NCBI GenBank assembly: GCA_039707655.1
Contig: CM077666.1
Coordinates: forward strand, 286,057,166-286,121,165
Direction of reading: 5' to 3'
DNA: 64,000 nt
Source of the DNA: Elymus sibiricus
Lineage: Eukaryota > Streptophyta > Magnoliopsida > Poales > Poaceae
Shown here in pieces: positions 45,901 to 58,370 of the stretch. How positions within the stretch are numbered: position 1 is the first letter of the stretch; the number at the start of each line of letters is the position of its first letter. Position numbers and translations under genes: made by a program. A model generated the notes under the pieces. It was not told the DNA's origin. It was given only the letters and a program-made list of their open reading frames with translations, and did no database searches.

Positions 45901-47387
45901 AGAGGTGAAGCATTCAATGCATTCAGGGCATATATTTGGCTCTTGGCATTTTGAACTGTTTGGGCTGAGTATTGGATTGTCTGGTCTGAAGGATGTGTAA
46001 GCTGGACTTTCTTAGCGGCACAGTCGATGAAAGCATTATGTGCCTTCAGCCAATCCATTCCGAGAATGACATCTATGGTAGAAACCTTGAGGGCCATGAG
46101 TGAAGCAGAGAACACTAATCCTCCAATGGCAATGCGGTTGTTGTGGGCTATCATCGAGGTATCCCACCTGGACCCTGGAGAGCTAACCACCAGTGGTGGG
46201 TACACGTTTTCGAACGACAATTCTTGCTTACGTGCAAACACCTCAGATATGAAGGAATGTGACGCTCCTGAATCAAAAAGAACAGAAGCTGGTATTGAGT
46301 TAACAGGGAGGGTTCGCAGCACGATAGTCGGTTCCTTCTGAGCCTTTTCAGCATCAACATGATTGGCATGGCCAAGTACAACAGCAGCCGATCTGATATT
46401 ACTGTTTCTGGACCGGCGGTTCCGACAGCCCTTTTTACGACCAACCGGAGGACGTGGTGCATTCTGAGGCTGATCCTGTCGGCAGTTGATAGCAGGGTGT
46501 CCTGGCTGTCCACACTTGTGGCATAATCCGTCATTATTGGGAGGAGTCATAGCATTGGGCCGTCCACTTGGGATATTCAGTTGTCTTGGTGGTGGAGGCA
46601 GATGAGGTGCAACATAAGAAGGCCTCAGTGCAGGGGTAGGTCGGTGATGGACATTATGCGGAATCCACACTCTGTGCTTCTGAGCAGGCTGACCCGAGGA
46701 TGAGCCAATATCTCGAGTACGCTTGAGCGACTCCTGGTACTCATTCAGACCAGTTTCAGTTCGGAAAGCTTGGCTGATAAGCATCGCAAAGTCCGCACAA
46801 TCATGGGCAAGAAGTGCGAGCTTTATATCAGGACGCAGTCTTTCACGGAATTTCTCTTGCTTGCATGCGTCAGTGCAGACGTCATCTTCAGCATAGCGGG
46901 ACAATTCGAGAAATTTCCTCTAATATTCATCCACAGTCATTTTGCCCTGTGTGAGTTTGCGGAATTCCTTCTTCTTCTGGTCCATCAGACCTTGAGGAAT
47001 GTGTCGTGCACGGAAGGCTGACTGAAATTCTATCCATGTGGTGGCTGTCCCAGCAGGCAGCATACGCATGTGGCTTTCCCACCATTGAGCAGCAGAACCC
47101 CTCAGGTGATACATCGCATAGGTGACGTAACTGTCAGGGAGAACATTAGCCGACTCCATCTTAAAGGCGATGTCACGGAGCCAATCATCAGCATCCATTG
47201 GATCAGTCGAGTTGCGGAAGGTGGACGGGTTGAGGCGCACGAATTCTTGTAGAGTTATTGGGGTAGACTGTTGCTGAGCATTCTGAGTTGGAAACTGAGC
47301 CATTACTCCAGTCATAAACTGACGATTCAGCTCAAACTGCTGCATCATTGCGGCAATATAGGGTGGTGGTGGAGGATCGTCAGCCAT
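42981..47387 (-). pseudogene. Gag-pol polyprotein of the chromovirus element, three nonsense codons
   Basis: One frame starts at the ATG 47385-47387 (MADDPPPPPYIAAMMQQ) and ends at 42981. Gag has the capsid text WWESHMRMLPAGTATTW and a CCHC knuckle ([14 protein letters not shown], 46482-46523). The protease motif is FDSGAS (46260-46277). RT has YLDD at 45312-45323, RNase H has [10 protein letters not shown] and ends ADALSR. Integrase has an HHCC zinc part (HPGSTKMYQ with CDVCRR) and D, D, E at 44025-44027, 43842-43844 and 43733-43735. A chromodomain (about residues 1415-1460) closes the protein and should target insertion to marked chromatin. Stops: TAG 46918-46920, TAG 44523-44525, TGA 43572-43574. 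At least the last two fit C-to-T change at CAG and CGA, as expected from methylated DNA. No frameshift is needed, so this was active until recently. Confidence 0.95.
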
Positions 47388-48003
47388 CCCGCCAAATCAA
47401 CAGGGGCAGTTTAGCAAGAACAACTGCATGTGTAAGAGGTCATTCATGATGTGACATGAGTAATGAACAAGAAGGGCATTAGATACATATTAGTAGTCGT
47501 TAAAGACATACAGATCCATGCACGGAGTTGGATACCAACGACAGTAGGAGTTCGGAAACGCACGCAGCTAGACAAACTAGGCGGCGCGCAGGCACGCGGT
47601 GGAGGAATACAACAACGGGACATAGCAAAGGCTACATCGACGTCGGAGAAAACTACTGGGGGGAGGAATCTGCAGGGGACGATGCAGGGTGCCCTCGATA
47701 AAAGGATCCTGCGGTCCGTGAAAACTATGAAGCAGAACCTGGCCCACAATCCAAAGAAGGTTGATTGAAATCTCCGGGTGGATGTGATCACGAGATCCTA
47801 ATGTTAGTGTTAGCAAAATCTTTAACCCGAATAGAAGAGAGATCAGAGTCCCAGAGTAAGGAGGAGGAATAAAAGATCCTAATCCCATCCATTGGCGACG
47901 TGGGCCCGTAAGCCACACACCCATGTTAGTAAAACAGTTTTTGAAAGACTAGACTCAACTTCGGCCAAGGAGTTGGAAGGGGGGGGGGTCCTATAGGCAG
48001 TCG
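47388..48003 (-). other. 5' untranslated interior of the chromovirus element
   Basis: Non-coding leader between the primer site and gag start. No ORF is supported, and a G run occurs at 47980-47988. Confidence 0.7.
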
Positions 48004-48015
48004 ACTCTGATACCA
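48004..48015 (-). other. Primer-binding site, tRNA-iMet type
   Basis: On the minus strand, tggtatcagagt, three bases from the 5' LTR end, matches the initiator methionine tRNA end. Confidence 0.85.
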
Positions 48016-48018
48016 ACT

Positions 48019-51000
48019 TGTGACGCCCCCGACTTAATCGTGCACTAATCATACACGCAATGCACACGATCAAGCCTAAGGACTCACGGGAAGATATCAC
48101 AACACAACTCTAAACACCGAATAAAAATAATACAAGCTTTATATTACAAGCCAGGGGCCTCGAGGGCTCGAATACATAAGCTCGAGTTACACAAGCGTTA
48201 GCGGAAGCAACAAAAGTATCTGAGTACAGACACAAAGTTAAACAAGGGTGCCTTAAGAAGGCTAGCATAACAGCGACACTGATCGAAAAGGCGAAGGCCT
48301 CCTACCTAGCGCCTCCGAACTACTCCTGGTCGGCGGGATCAATGCAGTAGTAGGTGCCTCCGGTGATCTCTTGCTCCTAGGCTCCGTCGTCTGATCGCAG
48401 CAACCGGGTATGGGGAAAAGAGATAGCAAAGCAACCGTGAGTACTCATCCAAAGTACTCGCAAGACTGACATCAGAACTATGCTAAGTATGCATCGGTGT
48501 CAAAGGAATGGGGCTATATCTTTGGACTAAACTGCAGAAATGCCAGAACAGAGGGGGAAAGGCCTAGCCTATCGAAGACTAGCATCTTGAAGCAATCTCG
48601 CAGCATCAGAAGAGAGTAGAGTATAGAATCATATAATAACAGTTATATTTAGTAATGCCCTGAGATCCTTCCTCGACTATCCTGCGAGAAAGTGATCCCG
48701 AGAGCAGTAGTAACAGTTTAACATTGTAACAGTATCCATTCATAGTTGTAGTAGATCAGGATACAACTCCGAGCATCCTGTTACCGTGGACATGACTATT
48801 CGAATAGATAACTTCCCTGCAGGGGTGCACTACTGTTACCCAACACGCTCGATTAACTCTGGCCGGACACACTTTTATCGGGTCATGCCCGGCCTCGGCT
48901 GATCGACACGACGTAGTCCTACCTAGGCTCCGCAGAGAGGTCCCCGCCGGTCTACATCCTAAGCGCTCAGGGGTCTTGGGCCATCGCCCTTTGCACTCCG
49001 GGTCGTTGTGCGCAAGGTGGATCCAGCGCCACCCCTCTCCTGGATGGCACGATCCGACCCGGCCATAATGCTGAACTGGACATCTGATAGAGCTTTCGGC
49101 TGATACATACGGCGTAGAGGGCCCCATTAAACCATTATCCCACGTGGTGGTAGTGCGTATAGGCCAGCGGCCAACTCAGATCAAATACCCAAAACCATTA
49201 GGCGTGTTTAGTAACTCGCGAAGACGAACAGGATCCCTGTCGCTCCGACTTGATAACACACGAACCACGATCAAGGACCAGGCCCACCTCTCTCCTAGGT
49301 GGTCTCCGCCTGCCCTGTCGTTCCGCCACAATATCACTCGCGGGTGCTCTTGGAGCCGACCCATCTTTAATATAATTCTCTCGCGGGCACTCTTGGAGCC
49401 GGCCCGACTTTAACAGTTTGAAGTATTGCAATATGTAAACATTTCCGTGATCATCACCCAGATTGATCACGGCCCGATAACAAGCATGGCAAACGGACAA
49501 GGGTGAAGGGCCACAGATGGATCACTAGCATAGCTAACTAAGCATCATGGGACAGCAGGTAGAAATCAATAGCAGGCGACTAAATCAGGCTATGCAACAG
49601 AATAGGAGCTATCGGAGCAACAACAGAAGCAATTCTAATGCAAGCATAAGAGAGAAAGAATGGGCGATATCTAATGATCAAGGGGGTTTTGATTGACTGG
49701 AAGCTCAGCTGAAGGGGTCTGGTCGTCGTCGACGTAGTCGTACTCAACAGTGTCGTCCGCAGTCTCGGGGTCTATCGGGAGAGAAGGAGGGGGAAGAAAC
49801 AATAAATACACGGCAAACAATGCAACAGGGATGCATGACATGTCATCATGCAGTGCTAGGGGTGTTCTAATGCAGCACTACGCAAGTTAGTCGGGGCGGG
49901 AAACTATCCGGGAGTGTTCTCCCAGCTCCGGGTGATTATCGGTATATTAAACCGGAGGGGACGGTTCCATGTTCAGTATGTTAGAGGGATGTGGCAGGTA
50001 TGTGGGTAGGATATTCGGATTCGTCATATTTTTCTGATCGTTTTTCATATATAAATTATTTTCATCCGAGTTACGGTTTATTTTATATGATTTTTCAAAG
50101 TTTTATTGAATTTCTGGAATTATTTTAATTATTAAATCCGAATTATCCAAAACAGTAACAGGTGACATCAGCATGACATCAGAGTGACGTCATCGGTCAA
50201 ATCCGGCTGACCAGGGTCAAACCTGACCAGTGGGTCCCACTGGTCAGTGACTGTTTAATTAAACAGGGGTTTAATTTAGTTAATTAGGTTAATTAACAGG
50301 TGGGACCCAGTTGTCAGTGACTAATTAGTAATTAAATTAATTAATGGATTAATTAATAGATTATTTAATTATAAAAATATTTTAATTAGCGCGGGGTCCA
50401 CCTGTCAGTGACTGGGCCAGCCCTTATTCCTCCACGGCGGGCGCGCGGCCGCGCTGTCGAGCGGAGCGAGGGGGGCTGTGGGCGCGCTGGAGCGACGACA
50501 GCGAGGAGAGAGAGCGCGGGAGGTGGGAGACGGTGCTGCGCGGGCTGGGCCGCACTGTAGCGACTTGAAGCCCAGCCGAGCAGTGCCCCTTAGCCATTTT
50601 CTTTTTCTTTTTCTGTTTTATTCTTTTCACCACTATTTGCAAATTGTTTAGCCACAATTTGACTTTTGTAAAATGTGTGACTTGGCCACACAAATATCAT
50701 GCAATATCTAGCTCTGCCATAAAAAGGTTTGGAGTCCAGATGTTTTCATTTGAAATTTATTTAAATGAAAATGGATTAAATATTGCTGTTTTGGTATTGT
50801 TTTTGGATGTTAGAGTCATTTAAATAATTCAATTAATGTTGATTTTATTTTTATAATTGCTTTGGGATTATTTGCAATATTATGAACTATTTAGTTCCTA
50901 GATTTGAACAACTTTTAAATTCACTTTAAATTTGAATTCTCAATTTGAATTGGAATTTGAAATGAGATATGACTCAAATGATGATCAAGCACTGTTAATC

Positions 51001-51059
51001 ATGGTGACTGGCATTATCAAAAGGGTGATCACTGTAGCTTAATACATGGGGGTGTTACA
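48019..51059 (-). repeat. 5' LTR of the chromovirus element (short form)
   Basis: 3041 bp. Compared with the 3' LTR it lacks 40813-42301; the join at 50420-50423 retains one copy of the four bases gccc that border the missing segment on both sides in the long LTR, as expected of a deletion through microhomology. Confidence 0.93.
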
Positions 51060-51137
51060 ATCAAACAACTGAAGGAGAACACTTATAATAAAAATAGGCA
51101 TGGGTATGAGGTCTTAATGCTTACAACCATATATTTG
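51060..51137. other. Flank of the chromovirus insertion
   Basis: Begins with the right target copy atcaa and continues the sequence interrupted at 38417. No element is identified. Confidence 0.4.
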
Positions 51138-52231
51138 TGTTGGGACCAAATATGATCTTAATATGTGCGCTGGAAGTCACCCATCGAGATGTACTTGTTA
51201 CAAACTGAAGTGGGGGATGTCTCCAAATTGTGTCTTGACCGACAAGCGTCCTGCATCAAGAGTCGGTTGTCCAACCGAAGGCCCTATCCATCTCGTGGGG
51301 TTGCCTCGATAATTAAGATTACAGTATTCAGATAAGAGCTTTGGGCATTTAATGACTACACCTCTTGAATCCCCAGGGATAGGATTCATGTTATCGTACT
51401 AAACCTTTATGTCACTGGTGTTCAGAATAACACTTCAAGGTCTCCCTTACTTTAGCCTCCTTGTGACTCGCTCTCCATGATCCTGGGTACCTGCAGGGAT
51501 GAAGAACACAAAAGAGACATGAGACATCTACGAAACAATTTTATTTCACACATACGTGGCGTTAATTCGAAGCCCTTCCATTGATCCCCACAACAAATAC
51601 ATCAGGTTGCAAGGCTCCTGCCTCAACCCATACCTCACCGAACTACTCACACATGGAGATCAGATCACACGAAGAACACATCATGAAGATAGATTGATTG
51701 ATAATATGTCTTACAATGGATGTTGTGTGTGATACATGATTACAAGTATGATCTAGTGGAGGAAGAACTATGGTGAAGATGAAGATGAAGATGGTGGCTA
51801 TGGAGATGGGAAATGGCGGCGGCTAGGGTTGATGGAGATGGGATGAAGATGACTTTGTTCTGGCTTCGCACACGGTTCGTTCTGTTGACATTTCAGCCTC
51901 GACTCCTTTATAAAAGTTGTTCAGGTGGACGAGGAGCATCGGTTTCCATGCCATACAATCGCCCATGAGAGCGGTCGCGGTCGCACGCCGTCTTCTGCCC
52001 TAGAATTGCTGGCGCACCTCCTCTTGATTTCTTCTATCTCCTCCTTTACTCCTTTCCATGTTCTCACTTGATTTCGTCCATATTTAGCCCATTTCCTGTA
52101 GAAACATATAAAGAGAGGATTTATGGAATCCCATGCATTCATTAGTCATTAGTGGCAATATCGGAGCGAATATCTCGGTTTTAATGAAATATATCGGTTT
52201 AAACAAAGGGTAGAGGAGTGTAAAAATATCA
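51138..52231 (-). repeat. Probable LTR of another minus-strand gypsy element (LTR D)
   Basis: On the minus strand it begins tgatatttttacactcctct, directly after a polypurine tract (plus 52232-52245, ctcctcccccaagc), so it is a 3' LTR. The other end is placed at ggtcccaaca (plus 51138) only because it fits TG...CA. It has a TATA-like tataaa (plus 51910-51920 region, minus strand tttataaagg) and gatgaagatgaagatg repeats at 51775-51795. Confidence 0.55.
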
Positions 52232-52889
52232 CTCCTCCCCCAAGCTTAAACTTGATCGTCCTCGAGCAACACAAAAAGAAATCCGAATCATAAGGAACTC
52301 AGTTGTTTAAACCAAAATAACGAGAAGGTTTTGGTTCACTTAGGATCGATATGCCTAGATTGCCCTCCGCTTCTTGACCTGAAAACTTAGCATAGTTGTA
52401 GCGGTGGCATGGTTATTATGCAAGTGTTTAGTGAAGCAAAGATAATCAACTCAAAGTTTTTGATCTACTAGATAAAACAACTTTGCAACACTCAATTCTA
52501 TTTCCTCTAGTTAACACTTGCTTGTCGTGAATGCACGGAAAAGTTTTCATTTGATGGAGCCATTAAAACATAAATTAGGGAGTGAAATGTATGTAAAGAT
52601 AAACATGATACTATAGTGCTCATAAACATACCCACGAATGTCTCATCCTCAAGGCTCCCAAGCACTTTGTTTCAATCATTGTTTGCTGAAACTTTGGTTG
52701 TCACATGAAGGGATTATGCCAAATAAGTGATCATGCATAGAGTTTCATTCTGGCTTAATTTTGGGAACTATGGATCTTGATATATGTCTCTTTCGAGCTC
52801 TTGTGATCAGTTCCTGATATTTACCACATACACACACATTCAAGAGAAAGCTGATTAATATTCAATTGTAGTGTTGCCACTATGTATGG
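52232..52889 (-). other. 3' non-coding interior adjoining LTR D
   Basis: Polypurine tract and non-coding sequence; the phrase cttgatcgtcctcgagcaac resembles cctgctcgtcctcgagtagg beside LTR A, which supports a common superfamily. No ORF is supported. Confidence 0.55.
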
Positions 52890-53640
52890 TAACAAACTCA
52901 TAGCTGAAATCCGAGCCGAGACTCTAGTGGATCGTTCATTGGCCAGCATAGTCCTCCAATGATCACACCGTCATTGTTGTTGTGCGCGCCGAGGTTATCG
53001 TTGGCGTGCGGGTCGTTGTCGCCGTCATGAGCCGCATCGCCGTTGGTGTTGTCGCCGTCACCTGTGCCCGTGTTGCTTGTGTCGCCGTTGCCTGTGCCAC
53101 CGTTACGGTGGCCTCTTCGAAGGCGTCTGGGTGGTTTTCCGCTTCGTCCCCCGTCTTTAAGGGTGTCCACCATCTAGACATCGTAGGCGGAGGTAGCTAA
53201 ACACGCACCGGTGTGGATCACGTTGGGCGGCAGGTTGGTGTCTGACAGCTCATCGGCATCTTCATCCATGTCGACTGCCTCCTTGGAGGCGCTTGCTAAA
53301 ATGTCGGTTAAGTCCTCGACGGTTGCAACTAGATGGGTGGAGGGTGGGTTGAAAATTCCGACCACTCCGGGTTTCTCCCAGGTCCGATCATAGATTGAGG
53401 CTTGATCCTCTGAGGCTGCAAGGTTCTGGATTCAATCTAACATCTCGTTCAGAAGCGTCATATCGGCCTCGCCCATCTCTTGACAGTAGGCGAGGCTCAG
53501 CTGAAGTTTGCTCGAGGTCCTGCCTGATGCGGCCTCGAGGGTTTTGCTTATCAGATCTGACGCCTGATCCGACGGGGTAGTGTTCGGATCTGAGCTCAAG
53601 GCTAGATCCGAGGTTGGTAGGAGTTAACCGTCGTGCACCC
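52890..53640 (-). pseudogene. GC-rich retroelement coding relic
   Basis: A minus-strand frame reads VEDLTDILASASKEAVDMDEDADELSD, then, after a stop, MVDTLKDGGRSGKPPRRLRR and a Gly/Asp/Asn-rich repeat (GNGDTSNTGTGDGDN). I associate this layout (an acidic helix, an MVDTPK-type phrase, a basic stretch) with N-terminal gag parts of some large Triticeae gypsy elements, but cannot prove it. It sits as a foreign GC-rich island in AT-rich element sequence and may belong with the LTR at 57900-58370. Confidence 0.4.
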
Positions 53641-56067
53641 CCGACCGCCACGCAAAGGAAGACAATCAATAATAAATCATGCTCCAACTTCTTAGCATAA
53701 CGAAAGACCATACGTGCATGCTTGAGGAATCACAAACCTTAACACCAATATTCTTACTAAACCACAATTCCACTAGTACCTCCCACATATTACCATCTTA
53801 ATATCGCAAAACTATTGCAAGGAATCAAACTTATCATATTCAGTGATCTACATGAAAGTATTATATCCTTCTTGAATACCTATCATATTAAGACCAATTT
53901 CATAACCCGTGCATATTACCATTACTATTTATTAGACTCTCAAAAAGATATAAGTGAAGCATGAGAGTGCAACTATTTCTTTAAAATATAACCACCGCCG
54001 TGCTCTAAAAGATATAAGTGAAGCACTAGAGCAATTGCCTAGCTCAAAAGATATAAGTGAAGCACATAGAGTATTCTAACAAAATCACGAATAATGTGTG
54101 TCCCTCTCAAAAAGGTGTGTTCAGCAAAGATGATTGTGGCAAACTAAAAAGCAAACAAAGAAAAGAAAACTATGGCACAAGACGCTCCAAGTAAAACACA
54201 TATCATGTGATGAATAAAAATATAGCTCCAAGTGATATACCGATAGATTGTAGAAGAAAGAGGGGATGCCATCCGGGGCATCCCCAAGCTTAGACGCTTG
54301 GGTCTTCCTTCAATATTACCTTGGGGTGCCTTGGGCATCCCCAAGTTTAGGGTCTTGCCGCTCCTTATTCCTTCATCCATCGTGGTCTGGCCCAAAACTT
54401 GAAAACTTCGGCACACAAAACTCAACAGAAACCTCTTGAGATCCGTTAGTATAACAAACAAATCTTAAACTTTAGGTACTGTTATAAATTAATTCATATT
54501 TAATATTGGCATAATGCTACTGTACTCCAACTTCTCCATGACTTATACCCCCCGATACAATCCATAGATTCATCGAAATAAGCAAACTATGCACCAAAAA
54601 TAGAATCTGTCTAAAATAGAACAGTCTGTAAAGATCTATTTAAAAGTTGTACTTCTGTAACTCCAAAAATTCTAAAAAACTAGGACAACGTAAAAAATTC
54701 ATATACCAATACTGTGTAAACATTTCAGAATTTTCTGACTTTCCAGTACAGAACCAAAAATCCAGAACTGAGCGCAAAACTTTCTGTTTTTCAAGCAACA
54801 TCAATTATACTATCATCCAAATCATCCCAAAGGCATTACTTGGCACAAACACTAATTAAAAGATAAAAACACAATCATAATAGAAGCTAAAATTGTGCAA
54901 ACACGAAAACCAGAAAATAAAAACAAAAATTAAGGTAACTATTGGGCTGTCTCCCAACAAGCTCTTTATTTATAGCCATTAAGATAGGCTTGGGATATTA
55001 ATGATGCTCACAATAAAGACAAGAATTGAAGCACAAAGAGAGCATCATATAGCATGTAATTAACACATTTAAGTCTAACCCTCTTCCTATGCATATGCAT
55101 TTTATAGGAAAACAAATTATTAAGACAAGCAATATCTAGCACATGCAAATAGGAAGAATGAAGCATTAAGAGTTTCAACACAAAAAGAGGTAATTTTGTA
55201 ACATGTAGATTTCTATAACCATATTTTCCTCTCTCATAATAATTACATGTAGGATCATAATCAAATTCAACTATATAGTTATCATATAAAATATTCTCTT
55301 CCTGATCCACATGCATAAAAGTTTATAATCTTCGAAAATAGTGGGATTAACATCAACTAAAGTCATGACCTCTCCAAACCCACTTTTATCATAAAATTCA
55401 TAAGATTGATAATTCTCCAAAGTAGTGGGATCATTATTACCTAAAGTTGACACTCTTCCAAACCCACTTTTAATATTGTTGCAAACATTATTATCAATAA
55501 CATATTCATCATGATGCTTAAATAAATTTTCAAGATCATAAGAAGCATTATCACCCCAATCATGATCATTGCAATAAGTAGTGGACATGACAAAATTATC
55601 ATCCCCAAACTTGTAGCTTTGCATAGTATTAGCACAATTGACATTAATAAAATTTATAATAACATCATTGCAATCATGCTTTTCATTCAAGGAGCTAGCA
55701 TGAATCATTCTATAAATTTCTTCTTCTAACACTTCATCACAATTTTCAGATTCATAATTTTCAAACAAAACTTCATAAAGATAATCAAGTGCACTCAACT
55801 CACTAGCAATTGGTTCATCATAATTGGATTGTTTGAAAAGATTAGCAAGTGGATGAGGATTCATATGTCTATATTTTTATTTTCATTGAGTCACATAATT
55901 ATAGCAAGCAAGCAAACGAGCAAACAGAAATATTTTTGTGGTTTTGTAATTTTTATGGAAAGTGGGGGAGATGAAAACGAGAGGCAAATGCAAATAAAAG
56001 GCAAATGAAAATAAGAGCAAGTAGATGATAGTTTATGCGTAGGTACTTGATAGGTTTTGGTGATGTC
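53641..56067 (-). mobile_element. Interior of a second minus-strand non-autonomous gypsy element
   Basis: Similar in order and sequence to 31400-35128: the repeated aaaagatataagtgaagca phrase (near 53944, 54006 and 54046), one unit with two polypurine-like motifs (54264-54350), the unknown ORF, then the primer site (56068-56085, tgtcgccgttaccgggga on the minus strand, mutated at two positions) and LTR C. The left boundary with the GC-rich island is not resolved, and no target duplication was found. Confidence 0.7.
55008..55864 (-). pseudogene. Frameshifted copy of the unknown gag-position ORF
   Basis: Begins at the ATG 55862-55864 with MNPHPLANLFKQSNYDEP and follows the protein at 34062-34919 closely, including the twofold SGFGRVSTL and SGFGEVMTL repeat. 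A frameshift near 55318 moves the C-terminal third into another frame, which then reads YDPTCNYYERGKYGYR and LPLFVLKLLMLHSSYLH to a stop at 55008. By eye about 80 percent of residues match. The same start, the same position after the primer site and the conserved tail show that the ORF is a regular part of this family. Confidence 0.75.
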
Positions 56068-56096
56068 TCCCCGGTAACGGCGACAGAAATTCTTCC

Positions 56097-57637
56097 TGCT
56101 ACCTGTGAGCTGCGTTGGGATTTCCTCGAAGAGGAGAGGATGATGCAGTACAGTAGAGATAAGTATTTCCCTCAGTTAAGAAACAATGTTATCAATCCAG
56201 TAGCAGAACCACACAGAACCTCGTTAGCAGCACCTACACACACAAAAGCAAATACTTGCACCCAACGCGAACAAGAGGGTTGTCAATCCCCTTGGCGGTT
56301 ACTTGCAAGGATTAATTCTAATAGTGATAGATAGATAAATAAATTGCCAAACAAAATAAAGGAAATAAAATTGTAGCAAGGTATTTTTGGATTTTTTATA
56401 TGATAGATAAATGACCCGGGGGCCATAGTTTTCACTAGAGGCTTCTCTCTCGAACGAATAGCATACGGTGGGTAAACAAATTACTATTGGGCAATTGATA
56501 GAAAAGCGTATAGTTATGACGATATTCAAGGCAATGATCATGTATATAGGCATCACGTCCGAGACAAGTAGACTGACTCCTGCCTGCATCTACTACAATT
56601 ACTCCACCCATCGACCGCTATCCAACATGCATCTAGGGTATTAAGTTAATGAAAACAGAGTAACGCCTTAAGCAAGATGACATGATGTATACAAAGTAAA
56701 CTCAAGCAATATGAATAAACCCTATCGTTTTATCCTTAATGGCAACAATACAAATACGTGTCTTGTCCCCTACTTTGTCACTGGGATATAGAACACCGCA
56801 AGATTGAACCCATCACAAAGCACCTCTCCCATTGCAAGATAAATCAATCTAGTTGGCCAAACCAAATGGATAGATCGGAGAGAAATACAAAGCTATAACA
56901 ATCATGCATAAAAGAGTTCAGAAAAGACTCAAATATTTCTCATTAATAATTTGATCATAAACCCACAATTCATCGGATCCCAACAAACACACAGCATAAG
57001 AAGATTACATCGGATAGAACTCCAAGGAGATCGAGGAGAACATTGTATTGAAGATCAAAGAGAGAGAAGAAGCCATCTAGCTACTAGCTATGGACCCGTA
57101 GGTCTGTGGTAAACTACTCACACATCATCGGAAGGGCAGCAAGGTTGATGTAGAAGCCCTCCGTAATCGATTCCCCCTCCGGCAGGGTGCCGAAAAAGGC
57201 CTCCAGATGGGATCGCGGAAGAACAGAAGCTTGTGGTGGCGGAAAAGTTATTCGAGGTGGCTCTCTAGTATATTGGGAATATTTGAGAATTTATAGCGGC
57301 GGAATTAGGTCAAGAGGTGCCACGAGGGGCCCACAAGCCTGGGGGGCACGCCTAGCGAGCTTGTCACTCCCTCGTGGCTCGTCTGGTCTTCTCCCAAACC
57401 TTCTAGGGTCTCTCTGGGTCTAGAGAAAATTAATCCAAAGTTTTTTCTTCGTTTGGACTCCGTTTGATATTGATTTTCTGAAAAGCCAAAAACAAGCAAA
57501 AAACAGCAACTGGCACTAGGCACTAGGTTAATAGGTTAGTCCCAAAAAATGATATATAATTGTATATAAAACATCCAAGATTGATACTATAATAGCATGG
57601 AACAATAAAAAATTATAGATACGTTGGAGATGTATCA
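56097..57637 (-). repeat. LTR C, same family as LTR B
   Basis: 1541 bp; on the minus strand it begins tgatacatctccaacgtatc and ends cacaggtagca. It is adjacent to a primer site and therefore a 5' LTR. The GC hairpin of its relatives is degraded here (about 57315-57370). Its matching 3' LTR is not in the window. Confidence 0.85.
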
Positions 57638-57899
57638 ACTGGTCTAGCACCCAGCCCGAAAAAGCAAGCTCGCCACGGTTGTCCGCGGCGTACTCCAGAT
57701 TCCCAGAACTGATGGTCTGGCCTGGGCCAAAATTCTCGATCTAGTCGGGGTGACCAATCGAGTCAGCGTGAAGCACGATGCTGTCGAAGTTAAAAAGCTA
57801 TCCGAGGTAGAAAGTCTTCCCACCGCAAATGTTGTCGTCGATCCGAAGATGAGCCATCCAGCTTTGTGACCACACAACGGGACCTGCATGGGCCACCAA
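57638..57899 (-). other. Leader-like sequence next to the LTR at 57900
   Basis: Non-coding, continuing inward from the LTR end with ttggtggcccatgcagg on the minus strand, which could be a weak primer site. It is cut by LTR C. Confidence 0.4.
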
Positions 57900-58370
57900 T
57901 GTCGGAGCTAAATCCGGCAGATCTCGGGTAGGGGGTCCCGAGCTGGTGGTCTCGGCTAGATAGGAACAGGAGGAAGAGGGACACGGTGTTTACCTAGGTT
58001 CGGGCCCTCTTGAAGAGGTAATACCCTACTCCTGATCTTTTTTATATTTTGTCGATGGAGTACAAAGTACAGGTGATCTACCTCGAGATCATATGAATGG
58101 ATCTAATAACCTTGCCTCTACGGACTAAACACCTCGGCTTATATAGGGGCCGGGGGTACCTAGGGTTACACATGGTCGGTTGCATCTAGAGATAAACATG
58201 CCGAATATTTGAATATGCCTTGAAGTGTGCGCCAAGTCTTCGGAAGATCCTATCTTGAGTATGCTGAGAGTCATGGCAAACATGGCCCATTCTTCAGTTG
58301 TCGGTGGGTCCTCGGCCCTGCCCATGATTAGTGAGCCGACGAGGTTAGTACCCCCTAATCCAGGACACCA
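57900..58370 (-). repeat. LTR of a further gypsy-type element (LTR Z)
   Basis: On the plus strand it runs from tgtcggagctaaatccggca to ctaatccaggacacca, with the phrase gttcgggccctcttgaagag and a minus-strand TATA-like tatataag (58137-58144). These phrases are common in Triticeae LTRs. The orientation is inferred from the TATA and the inner end. Confidence 0.55.

Larger units (their letters stand above)
38418..51059 (-). mobile_element. Complete chromovirus-type Ty3-gypsy element, 12.6 kb
   Basis: The LTRs lie at 38418-42944 (3') and 48019-51059 (5'), starting TGTAACACCC and ending GGCGTCACA on the minus strand. The target duplication atcaa is perfect (38413-38417 and 51060-51064). A tRNA-iMet primer site and a polypurine tract are in the right places. 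A single minus-strand gag-pol frame of 1468 codons carries gag, protease, RT, RNase H, integrase and a chromodomain, broken by three nonsense codons only. Over the first 2.4 kb the LTRs differ at about 60 sites by eye, indicating an age near one million years at usual grass rates. The LTRs differ in length by about 1.5 kb. Confidence 0.96.
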
